From NCBI RefSeq assembly GCF_000226115.1, contig NC_016459.1, forward strand, positions 2,341,501 to 2,405,500: a DNA stretch of 64,000 nucleotides. The letters run 5' to 3'. The notes beneath the pieces are model-generated. The model was not told where the DNA came from. It did no database searches and saw only the letters and a program-made list of their open reading frames with translations. This DNA comes from Thermothielavioides terrestris NRRL 8126. Lineage: Eukaryota > Ascomycota > Sordariomycetes > Sordariales > Chaetomiaceae. Positions within the stretch are counted from its first letter, which is position 1; the number at the start of each line of letters is the position of its first letter. Shown here piece after piece: positions 54,050 through 64,000 of the stretch. The translations under genes and the position numbers were made by a program.

Positions 54050-57000
54050 AGTGCTAGGCTATAAGAAAAATAGCGGTGCCCTTACTACGTTGCTCCTTGT
54101 ATTGATCCTCCTTCCCCATCTAGTAACTCACTCCTCCTAAATATCCTCCTTTTCCTTACGGTATTACGCTGATTTGACAGCTTTGCTAGCGTATGTATTA
54201 CGCCGCTAATTCGGAGCTAGGCTGGCCACTACGATAGTCGAAAGCACTAGGGAAGGCAGCTCTGCAATATACTTAACTAGTATAGATACCTTTTTAGGTA
54301 TTGTAGGCTATAGCGCTATAGGTTGTAGCGCCGTTATATGTTTAACCGGGGCCTCTGGCGTAGGCTCCTCCCTAGGTATACTAGGCCACGGTACTATGGT
54401 CTATAGCGCCAAGGGCTGCTCAGCCTGAGCTACTGGAGTAGGCACCTTCTACAAGGAGGTCTTCGTCGATAGGCCAGCTATTGCTAGGTCCTTCTGAAGG
54501 ACCGGTGTCAGGTCCTTCCGAAGACGGCTATATAGGCGCTTAGTAGGTGCTACGACGCCTGTGGCCTTCTCTGTAGCCTTGTTGGCGGCCTTGTCTATAG
54601 CCTCTACGTTCTTCTAGGGCCAACCTCGAGGGCGTTTGGCAAGCGCCTCGGCTTCCTTCTTCTATACTACATCTATAGGCAGGTCAATGCCTAGGCGCTT
54701 CTAGTATTCCTCTACGACCTTCGGAGTATACTATATATTATATAACGACTTCTAAGCGTTGTAGTAGGCACCTAGGTTCTTCTACTAGATCAAATATTTA
54801 ATTCGTATATCTATAACTAAGTGCTTAAGAATACGCTCTACCTCGTAGTTATTACCGAATTTATAATCTTCTGACCAATTAGAGGCTTAGGAATCTTCGA
54901 CTAGGCCTGCCTCTGGTTTAATATAGCTATACGGATCTTCTCCTAGCGGCGTCGGCGAGAGATGTTCTATAGAGATAACTAGGTAGATTCCTATATAGTC
55001 TAGAAGATCGAGTTTATATACGAGCTAACTAACATAGCGCTTGATAGGGAATAGCCTAGTATACTGTTGTAATAGCTTCTAAGGTAGATTGCTAGGTAGG
55101 TGGTAGCTATGATAGAGTCGAAGGTAAACCTTATCACCGACTTCGAATTCGATTTGGCGATAGCAACTATTATAACGACGCTTAGCTTATATAGTTGTAA
55201 AGTCTATAGCCAACTATGTCTTATAGCGCAAATCCTCTTGTAGTATAGGTAAGTCTATAAGAGTGGCTACGCTTAGATCGGCTACAATCACGTTAAGCGG
55301 TCTTTATAGTCGGAACCTATATAACTGTTTATAAGACGTTAAGCAAATTAGAGCCGAATATACACTATTGAGGTTCTATTGTAGTAGTAGAATAATATCG
55401 ATCTAGTTGCTAGTCGGAAATTCGAAGGTATAGAATCGTAGGGCGATTTCTATAGTTTAATTCTTATATTCTACTAGACTATCTGCCTATGGATAGTATA
55501 TAGTTGTTATCAGTAACTTAGTACCCTAATACTCCTATATACTAGTCTAGAGATCTAATATAAATTTACGGTCTTAGTCGGAGATAATAGCTAACGGTAT
55601 ACCCTAGTCTAATAGAAGTAATTAGTATATAAGGACGTAGCCCCAATCCTTTGTAAAGTATTTGCCGTTGCCTAGTAGTAGGAGGGTTCGCTTACTACTT
55701 TTATACAACACGGTCATTATCGCGTCGAAGGTGTCGTAGCCTTCTAGTTGCCAAGGAGAGCCCTTCGATAGTACACTTAGTAGGCTTATAATAAAGTCGA
55801 TAGCGATAATTCGTATTAGGAGTATATCACTCGGTTAAATTAGCTAATATTCGCCAATCGGTTTCTAACGATCGGTAGTATTAAGGCGGTATAACGGGCA
55901 GTGTACTACGTACTTCTTAACCTCCTAGGTTTTGTTGACTATCGATATACTATATAGATTATATAGTATACGTTCTATACCAAAGTGGTACTTAGTATCG
56001 TAGACTAAGCTAAGGACTTCCTTAATTATACTAAATGGTATACAAAGAAGGCGTACGCTATACAGCTAGATGTTGTAGATTAGACTGTCAATTATCGTAA
56101 AAGGTAGCCTAAGGTACGAAAAAACTCTAGTACCCTTACCAGTTTAGCTACTGGTGAGATCTTCTATAATAGCCTTGTATTTCGAATCCTCCTTATAAAC
56201 GGCGATGAACTTCTAGCGAAGCGATTCCTCTATATAAGCTTCTATAAAGGCGAACAATACGTTGTCGAGCACTATAAGGCCTTCTAGGCGCTTAACGGGG
56301 TCCTACATCACCTTTAAACGGCTTAGAGCATCTGGTACAAAGTTTAAACGACTAGGCAGATAGTAGAGCCGAAGATTATACTCTAAAAGGTAGATAAAGG
56401 CGGTAATAAGTCGTCTATTAGCCTAGTCTGTCGACAATGTATTAAGCTAGGTTTATACAACGATGCTGTATATAGTAGCGTGGTCGGTAAGTACATTGAC
56501 CGGAAGCCTAGCTAAATGGATTATAGTCTAGAGCTTCTTCACTATCTAGACCAAGTATACGACCTTCTATTTCGAAGGTCTATAGCGTATCTCGGCCTTG
56601 GTAAGGCAGTGGCTAAGGAATATAACCGGAAGCACTTGATTCGAAGGAATTGGAGTGCTAAGCTCCTACTTATAGCTATTACGTAGGTGATAGACTATTA
56701 CGCTAAATCTACGCTCTAGGTAGCTGTCAATCTGTATAAAGAGCTACTTATCAGGGTCGAAGTAGTGTAAGATAGTTGGGTTCTCCTTGTAAATAGCTTC
56801 CTAAATCGCCTTGAAGGATAGTCGCTCTATAGGTGTCAGCTTAAAAGTGGTTTTTATATAGTAGTTGGCCCTCTTTACAGTGTTGCTAGTCTCGATATAG
56901 CCTTCCTCCTAGCCCTTCCTCAATAGGGCGGTCTTACAAGCTTATAGAGGCTCTACCAACTGAGCGTAGTATAGAATTAGGTGCTAAAGGAAGCCTGTAG

Positions 57001-58850
57001 CGCTAATATATTGCTTAAATGCCTTGAGCGTATATAGAAAGGCGAGTTGCTTAAATACCTTAATACGCTATATAGTCGTTGTAAGGCCTAGGCTATCGAT
57101 ATAGAATCCGAGTAATTCTATACTTGGATATCCTATATACGATTTAGTTGGCAAGAGGGCAATGTTCTTATTAGTAAACAAGCTAAATATCGTATTTAGG
57201 TAGCATATATAATCCTTAGCATTGTCTAAGTAGATAATAATGTTATTGATGAAGGTTTATATATATACGGAGTATAGCTATAAAAGTCGGTCTATAATGC
57301 GCTATATATACGCCGACGAGTTGTAGTAGCCCATTAGACACACTATAGGCTACTCAAGGCTATATAGGCTAATTAGAGTGAATCGATCTTAGTATAGAGG
57401 ATAAACGCCGAACTAGTAGAAAAATAAGGTAGCGTCGATCACTATAATGAAGTGTTTACTATATAACTCGGCGATGATCTCCGATTGTAGTAGCAGAGGA
57501 TAGTTGTTGGGCACTATTACGCAATTTAAGCTCTATAGATCGATTACAACTTGGCCTTTGAGTTCTCCGTTGCGCTCTAGCCTTTAAACGACGAATACTA
57601 GGTATACGAAAGGCGTAGCTCGCGTCGCCTAGGTTATATAGCCTTGTTCGTATAGGCTATCAAAGGTCTTGTCGAGTACCTTACGATCTTTCTTACTTAG
57701 TAGGTAAAAGTAGGCATTGACCTTTTGATGTTGCTAGCCCTCTACTAGAGGTATATATATTAGTTCATCAAGGCTCTACTAAACGAGGCCTTCATCCTTC
57801 TAGAGGCTAGGATATCGCTCAATGACCTTAATGAACCGCTAGGCGGTGTTAGGATCCTTGGTATATATATGCACTCTGTCCTTAGTGACAATCTTAGATA
57901 GGCTTAGATCTATATAAAGGCCTAAGGTAGACTGTTTTTCTAAAACGAATAGCTTGCTTGCCAGTTCGTTAGGGTCGTTGGCTTATACTAGCTAGAAGAC
58001 GTAATCGCTTATTAGTATAGCGGAATTAGTATCATTGAACTCATTGACTAAAGTAGCCTTCGTAAGGTTGACCGTCGGAATAGCTAGCTTGTAAGTGCTA
58101 TAGCTGTATTATGCTATAGCTATAATACGATCATCAAAGGCGAACTTGCTATTGACTAGCATGACCGCGGCAGCCTACGTTGCTAAAGAAGGGGGTTCGA
58201 TATCTGCCGCTACTATTGGCGTAGCCATTGTAGCTATTGCTATACTAGCTACTAAAGTAGTTAGGGCTAAGGTCTAGGAATAGGCTAGGAAACCGCTATC
58301 CTTGTATTTGTAGATCTTGTCTACTAGGTATCGCTTTAGAATCTTAATAATGCTATGCAAAGTGTTCTTGACGGCGGCTACCTTAGCGGTCTTAGCCGTA
58401 ACTATAGTATAGTAAACGGTTAGATGATTAGAATAGAATATAAAGGACCGCCCTTTTGGGAACGGCTTATATTCTACAGAGATCTCTGCCTCCTAATTTA
58501 GTAGGAGTATAATCGTATAGGTAGTCTTGACCTTTCGAATATATAGAGCCGAGTATACGTTGATAGCGAATAGAATAGTGAACTTAAGGGCTTAGAGGTC
58601 AACCTTCTTAGCGTTGTAGTCGATTAAAGCCTAGTAGCTATCTAAGAAGTCATTGCTAAGTAGTAGATTAGTGTCAGAGAGACAGATTGTTATTGTGCTA
58701 GAGGAGAGGGCTAGCACAGGAGGTATACACTGAAAGTGCAGGGTAGGTCGATCGGGAGGTAGGAAATGATTTAGAAGAAAGAGGTTGATCGCAAGGATAT
58801 AAGGTCTTCTGACCCCAGTGCTATTGTGCTTCGTCACAGAGAGTGCGTAG
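54050..58850 (-). mobile_element. RIP-damaged Ty3/Gypsy chromovirus pol
   Basis: Reading the - strand with TAG/TAA as former Gln/Trp codons gives, from 58,850 down: an aspartic-protease-like region (S-D-T-N-L-L-L-S-N-D-F-L near 58,660); reverse transcriptase (A-T-L-F-F-Y...F-G-V-Y and M-G-Y-Y-N-S-S-A-Y near 57,420-57,310); RNase H; integrase zinc-binding end (H-C-P-L-Y-R-L-N-T-T-D-R near 55,890); and integrase core (I-A-I-D-F-I near 55,810, I-I-S-D-x-D-R-K-F near 55,590, Y-P-x-A-D near 55,490). Next is a D-K-V-Y-L-R-L-Y-H-S module near 55,130, and N-Y-E-V-E-R-I-L-K-H near 54,850, a chromodomain start. Gag and the 5' LTR are not recognised. The pol frame ends at the LTR edge. Confidence 0.85.
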
Positions 58851-59609
58851 CGTAGGTGGTTGTTGCGGTATATACAAAATAGATTAAGGAAGTAGAGGCT
58901 ACGAGTTCAACTCGCAAAGTAGTCTATTTCTTCGAAGGTTCTATCTTACAAAGCTGGGAGGCATTGCATTACTATATAGACGAAGAGCTATAGTACGTAT
59001 CTTCGGCTTATTTGAATGCTCTAACGTAGTTGCGGTTATTCGGATCTAGATCCAAATATTTAAAACTAGATCCGAATATCCTATTAGTAATGCATTAGCC
59101 GTATTCAGCTTAGTTATTGTTATAACTAGCATTAGCTGCATTTGGCCAACTGGCATTAGCTGCATTTGGCTAAGTTATCGTTATAACTAGTATTAGCCAC
59201 ATTTAGCTAGGTTATCGTCAAAGCTGGATCTGGATGTTCTGTCGAAGCCGCATTAGCTATATCCGAATGCTTGGATCCAATGGCTTAGATCCAACGGCTT
59301 AGCTCGGCTTAGCTCGGTTCTCTAACAGTTTAGATCCACTTATCTAGACTTAGTCTAGTGTCAGCCGTTGTCAACCGCCAAGGTTGATAGCCTTTGACAG
59401 TTGTTATTAGTTGTCAACAGCTGTTGCTAGCTATTAACGACTGCTAAAGTATAAGTTATAGTACTATAGCAGTTATATCGTTATAGAACCTTTATAAGGG
59501 AGTTTATTATAGGGAAATGCTTAGTATTAGTTATTTATATTGTTATATATTAACACTCCCCTATAATCTTAGCTTTCGCTTAGATTAGTTATTTATATTG
59601 TTATTATAA
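58851..59609. other. Repeat-bearing spacer between Gypsy and Copia remnants
   Basis: Contains near-identical short direct repeats with an AGCATTAGCTGCATTTGGC core around 59,125-59,215 and several AGATCCAA/GGATCTAGATCC words. The stretch is less AT-biased than the pol remnants. It may include an LTR of the Copia element, but I could not match two copies. A TTAGTTATTTATATTGTTAT word occurs twice, near 59,527 and 59,586. Confidence 0.4.
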
Positions 59610-59719
59610 CTCCCTTATTATATTATAGCTCCTCTGTAATGTATATATTGGAAGAGGAAAAATTGTAAAAACCTCTTTATAGGGAAAAACTCAGTGTGAG
59701 AAAACCCTTTATTAGTTAT

Positions 59720-59915
59720 TTAGGGAAAACCTATTTAGGAAAAACCCTATTATCTTATTATTAAGGGAAAACTTATATATAAAAACCCTTTTTATCTTAA
59801 GGGAAACCTTATATAGAAAAACCCTTTTATTATATTAAGGGAAACCTTATATAGAGAAAACCCTTTTATAGTATTGAGGGAAACTATATATAGAGAAAAA
59901 CCCTCATTATACAAG
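59720..59915. repeat. Tandem repeat, unit about 36-42 bp
   Basis: The word AGGGAAA recurs at 59,722, 59,764, 59,800, 59,838 and 59,877, each followed by an AT-rich spacer and AAACCCT. The spacings are 42, 36, 38 and 39 bp. It lies just downstream of the Copia RNase H end, i.e. where the 3' untranslated region of the element would be. Confidence 0.75.
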
Positions 59916-59929
59916 CCGAATATTTTTCT

Positions 59930-62405
59930 TCTACTGTTCTAGCTATACGATAGGTATTGTTTTTGTAAGAGAATCTGCAAGATTTTCCTTTGAAGGAATA
60001 TATTTTATTTGAATCTCATTATTTTCTAGCAGTTTTCGAACAAAGTGATATCGAATATCAATATGTTTAGTTCTCTTATGAAATTCAGGGTTATTAGCAA
60101 GTTTTATAGCGCTAGTGTTATCAACTAGTATAAGAGGAAGCTGTTTTAGAATAGGTATTGAAAGCTCTTTTGTTATATAGTTAAAACTGTTATATATATA
60201 TAATGCCTCTTTGCAAGCATTGGCCAAAGCTATATATTTAGCCTCTGTGGTAGAGGTTGCAACGGTTTTCTGAAGAGTACTACTTCAACTTATAGTGTTA
60301 TTAGCGAGCATTGTTATATAGCTAGTTACTGATCGTCTAGTATTAGGGTAGCTTGCCTAATCAGAGTCACAGTATATTTTTATTATTAGCTCTTTTATAT
60401 TAGAGCAGTTATAGAGTATTCCTTCCTCTAGGCAGTTATAAAGGTATATAAAGATATTATCAACGGCTAGGAAGTGTTCCTTTGCTAGATTTGAAGTGTA
60501 TTTAGTATACCTTTGTATAGGATAAGCAATATTAGAGCGTGTTTTAACTGCTAAGTATAATATTGAACCAATGTATCGTTGATACTCAACAGTCTCTTTA
60601 TAGGTGGCTTGCCTATTATTTTTATATAGCTTTATATTTCGAGTTGGACTCTTTCTCAGTGGAAGACCCTCTTTATTATACTTCTTTATTATATTTCGAG
60701 TGTATTTTTCTTGGTGGAGGAGGAGAGTTTTATTCCTCTTATTTATCTTTATTTGTATACTAAGAAAAGTATTTACTTCGCCAATGTATTTGAGCTCTAT
60801 ATCTGTAGAGATCTTTTCTAATATCTCCTTTATTAGTTTGTGATTTGGGCTAGTTATTATTAGATCATCTATATAGCAAAGTAGTATTATCTTATAGTTA
60901 TAGTTTATAAAAGCTCCTTTATTATATAGTATTACTTTGGAGCTGAGTTTATTTAGGATATTGGAGAGGTATTTATATCAAAGCCTTAGTGATTGTTTTA
61001 GACCGTATAAGGCCTTTTTTAGTTTAAAGCACTTCTTATTTTTATCGAGGTCGTTATAAAAGCCTTGTAGTAGAGTAATATATATATTAGTATCAATATC
61101 TGTATATACAAAGGCATTCTTGATATCAAATTGATGAAGTGTCTAACCTAGGGCAGTAGCTAAGACAAAGGTTATTCGATATATCTCTAGACGATATACT
61201 GTAGAGAAAGTCTCTAAGTAATCTAGTCCTTCTATTTGCTTAAAGCCTTGAACTACCCATCTAGCCTTATATTTTATTATATTGTTATTTTAATCGGTCT
61301 TCAACCTATATACCCAACGGATACTAAGTGGTTGTCTATTATTAGGAATATCAACAATATCCCAAGTATTCTTGTCGACGAGCTCAGATATCTCAAGCTT
61401 CATTGCCTTAGACCAGTTATCGGCGTTGGGACCAGTTATTGCTTAGTTATAGCTATTTAGCTCGTTATTCCCTTCTTTTATTAGAAATATATCTAGATAT
61501 TTATCTATTATCTATATATAGTATATCTTTTGGAATTCCTTATAGTATTAGTCTTCTTTATAAGGGATTTCAACGACAAGTTCTTTATCGTTATTTTTAT
61601 TATTATCGTTATTTTATATTGCTATAGTAGAGGAGTTTATACTTATAGTCATTGACCTCGTTATTATCCTTGGATTTCTCTCAATTATATTATCCTCTTA
61701 TATATTATCCTCTTGTATTTGAGGTTGAGACTGAGCTAAAGTCTTATTTTAAGACTTATTTAAAGAGTTATTTTGAGAGTTATTCGGTATTTCTATATCT
61801 AAGTCTGTAAGTTGGTTATTTTCCTCTTTATCTTTATTCTTATTGTCAAGCTCTTTATTGGGGAATTGGCCTTCGAGTATTTTGATATCACGGGTCTAGA
61901 AAGCCCGTTGTTTATTTGTATTAAAGACTTTATAGATATGATTATCTTGCCTAAATCCTATTAATATACCTTCCGTAGCTTGTTTAGCGAGCTTGCTTTT
62001 ATTTGGTCCCTTTATCTTATAGTAAGCTTTGGATCTCTAAATTCTTATATTATCAATATTTGGTTTTATTTTATATTTCATCTCAAAAGGAGTTTTATAT
62101 TTGAGACTTGAATGGGGAGTTTTATTATAGATATCGGTAGCAGCTAACAGAGCTTCTCCCCAAAGGTATTTCGGAGCTCTCGAATCTATTAACATTGCCC
62201 TCACTCTTATAAGCAATGTTTGGTTTATACGCTCTAGAAAGCCGTTTAGCTCTTTGGTATCAGCTAGTGAACGTTGATGTATTATACTCTCTCTAAGAAG
62301 GAAGTCTTCAAATATCTTAGATATATATTCACCACCGTTATCACTTTGGAAAATGCGTATCCTTTTATTATCTTTATTATTTTCTAACCTTATAAGGAGA
62401 GCAGC
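59930..62405 (-). mobile_element. Ty1/Copia pol: integrase, reverse transcriptase and RNase H
   Basis: On the - strand, from 62,405 down: integrase end with S-D-N-G-G-E-Y near 62,335, then K-E-L-N-G-F-L-E-R-I-N and Y-L-W-G-E-A-L. Reverse transcriptase follows with R-W-V-Y-R-L-K near 61,300, K-A-R-W-V-V-Q-G-F near 61,245, F-D-I-K-N-A-F near 61,115, Y-G-L-K near 61,005 and the catalytic Y-I-D-D near 60,875. RNase H has Y-C-D-S-D near 60,370, S-T-T-E-A-K-Y-I-A near 60,240 and H-I-D-I-R-Y-H-F-V near 60,060, ending with L-A-D-S-L-T-K. Only a few stops or shifts interrupt it, so it is much less damaged than the Gypsy pol. The 5' half (Gag, protease, integrase start) is missing. The breakpoint is near 62,405. 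Confidence 0.88.
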
Positions 62406-63180
62406 GAAGTAGGGCTATATAGGATATAGAGACATGTGTATTAAGAGAGGTGCTCTTCTTATATAGGGTAGGAGAAGCACTGAGGTCTATATATATATAT
62501 GGGCAGAGCTGATATATGCCCCCTAAGCGGAGGGAGCCTAGCAGATGGAGTCACGTGTGCACTAGTACGCGACATACCCCCTAGACAGACTCGTAAGAGG
62601 CTGTCTATAGAACACGTATGCTAGGCACTGACTTTGGAGCTTATATCGCTAGGCGTATTGAACTGTAGCCTCTAGTATTGACCTAGTCATCGCGTACAAT
62701 CGTAGCTAATATGCAAATGTTGCTACGCTATTGTTAGGCATCGTGGCTGCTAGCGTTACTAAGCTATATATCGCATTGAATATAGTTGTATTTAGGAGTG
62801 CCATTGTTGACATTTAGAGGCGCTATTGTTGATATTTAGGGGCGCTATTATTGACATTGTTGTATATACTATTGATCGCATTGTATATATTCGCTAAATC
62901 TATTATACGTTCTATTCTTATCCCCTATTTAGATATACTATTAACGTATATCTTGAATCGCGTCGCCTCAATTATAGGTGTAGGTTGTACAATTGAGCGT
63001 TACGATTATTTAGGTATATGCCATTGTAGCTATTGTTGCCTAACATTTTGAATGTACATCTACCATTGTCGCCTATTGTTATATTCGCTCTATATAGACA
63101 ATACTGTATTGCTATAAGCTAGCCGATAGCTATACTCCTAGAAGTATTTAAATATAGTGAGTATACCTTAAACTATCTCC
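62406..63180. other. AT-rich DNA beyond the Copia breakpoint, with short tandem repeats
   Basis: At 62,789, 62,812 and 62,834 a 22-23-bp unit (ATTTAGGGGCGCTATT-type) is repeated about three times. The part around 62,470-62,620 is less AT-rich than its surroundings. No gene is recognised; the open frame at 62,851-63,051 is compositional. Confidence 0.4.
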
Positions 63181-63189
63181 TAAACTCTT

Positions 63190-64000
63190 CCTTTATAGAC
63201 TGTAAGCAATAGCAGTAGTATTAGTAACAACAACAATATTAATAACAATAACAACTATACTATCTACTACCTATTTCGCTGCTTTTAAGAAGGCCTATAC
63301 TACTAAGGCAGTTAAGAACAAGCCTCCCCTACTCCTAGCTACTCTTACTAAGGCTAACGTTGGTGCTAGTAAGAAGTGAGTATACTATAGCTTTCCTCCC
63401 TAGTGTAGTATATATATCCGTGTCTCTAACATTTGTAGTAGGACCCTCGCTATACCGAAGACCCCCTCTAAGTATACGACGCTCCCCTCCTCCTCTTCCT
63501 CCTTTTTAGAGGAAGAGGAGGAGGAGAGCGCCTTTAGAGAGGTACTTTGCCTCGGCTACCTCAAGTCCGCTATATATAGTAAAAGCGATAGAGAGTGCTA
63601 GGATGTTCTTAGTAAAGTGGTTCGGTGTACATGCTATACGTACGACAAAAAGTGCTACCCTATATAAGTATACTAGTATAGTCTATAGGTGTACTATACT
63701 AATAGAGTAGTTCTAACAATATTCTCTATATTGCTAAGTAGTTCTTAGCTATAATATAGGGGCGCTAGGCGCCTAAGCTAAACCTTGTAGGTAACAAATG
63801 AAATAACAAAGGAAAAGTGTTCTTCTAACTATATATAGTAGGACTAGAAGAACCTACGTACTACTCTATATACTCTCCTTACCCTAGAGGGTAAGGATGC
63901 TAATATCGACGATAACGATAACGATAACAACGACGACGAAGAGTATATGCCTATACTCGCTAAGGGCAAGGGCAAGGGCAAGGCAAAGGTGGCTACGTCT
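63190..64000 (+). pseudogene. Decayed ORF with Ser and Glu tracts and a Cys-rich motif, runs off the window
   Basis: A + strand frame reads an Ala/Lys/Thr-rich start (about 63,280-63,380), then a Ser run followed directly by Phe-Leu and a Glu run (63,483-63,530), then a block with C-L-G-Y-L-K, R-E-C, V-V-R-C-T-C-Y-T-Y-D-K-K-C-Y-P (about 63,545-63,665). It ends with an Asp/Asn-rich stretch and a G-K-G-K-G-K-A-K tail at the window end. The C-x-C...K-K-C spacing resembles short Cys clusters seen in transposon-linked fungal ORFs. TAG codons interrupt it. Family unknown. Confidence 0.35.

Noticed and set aside
58900..58925. tRNA T-arm-like GAGTTCAACTC
   Set aside because: No anticodon arm, acceptor stem or D-arm can be folded around it.

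Overview
The window looks like a piece of a filamentous ascomycete chromosome, most likely a Sordariomycete and possibly of the Sordariales/Chaetomiaceae type. The reasons are short (about 55-100 bp) GT-AG introns, GC-rich third codon positions, typical fungal families (PTH11-like rhodopsin-domain proteins, DUF6594, GMC oxidoreductase, SFH5), and repeats decayed by C-to-T mutation in the style of repeat-induced point mutation (RIP). The assignment is an inference; no ribosomal or other diagnostic locus is present.

Layout. Bases 1 to about 15,400 are an AT-rich, TpA-rich graveyard of repeats. It holds a Ty3/Gypsy integrase tail on the + strand, a decayed ORF with a Ulp1-like cysteine protease signature, a ~495-bp inverted repeat pair around a Gag-like remnant, a solo 218-bp LTR, a decayed minisatellite, a MULE-type transposase remnant on the - strand, and 27-bp tandem repeats. 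Bases about 15,400 to 53,832 are a sharply bounded GC-rich gene island. Bases 53,833 to 64,000 are again AT-rich. They start with an LTR (same family as the solo LTR on the left), followed by its chromovirus-type Gypsy pol on the - strand, a less damaged Ty1/Copia pol on the - strand, and short tandem repeats.

The island encodes, left to right: an NmrA-like oxidoreductase (-), a secreted GMC oxidoreductase (-), a 59-residue small ORF (-), an alpha/beta hydrolase with a possible peroxisomal tail (-), a divergent protein kinase (+), a PTH11-like rhodopsin-domain protein (-), a secreted Cys-containing protein (+), a pair of small Cys/His-cluster plus Myb-like paralogues (+), the first with a premature stop and with a Copia RNase H relic between them, a CECR5-like HAD protein lacking catalytic residues (-), a second rhodopsin-domain protein (-), a secreted carboxylesterase (+), a DUF6594 membrane protein (+), mitochondrial GatB (-), a small Arg-rich CxxC ORF (-), a secreted aspartyl protease (-), SFH5 (+), and an SDR ketoreductase (+) cut off by the LTR insertion.

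How it fits together. Only GatB (mitochondrial translation) and SFH5 (lipid transfer) look like housekeeping genes. The rest are typical accessory genes for secretion, surface sensing and small-molecule oxidation or reduction, sitting between RIP-damaged repeats. No coherent biosynthetic cluster with a backbone synthase is visible. The two disrupted genes (the first Myb-like paralogue and the SDR) carry stops best explained by CpA-to-TpA changes, the same direction as in the repeats. All exon models below were built by eye from reading frames and splice signals.
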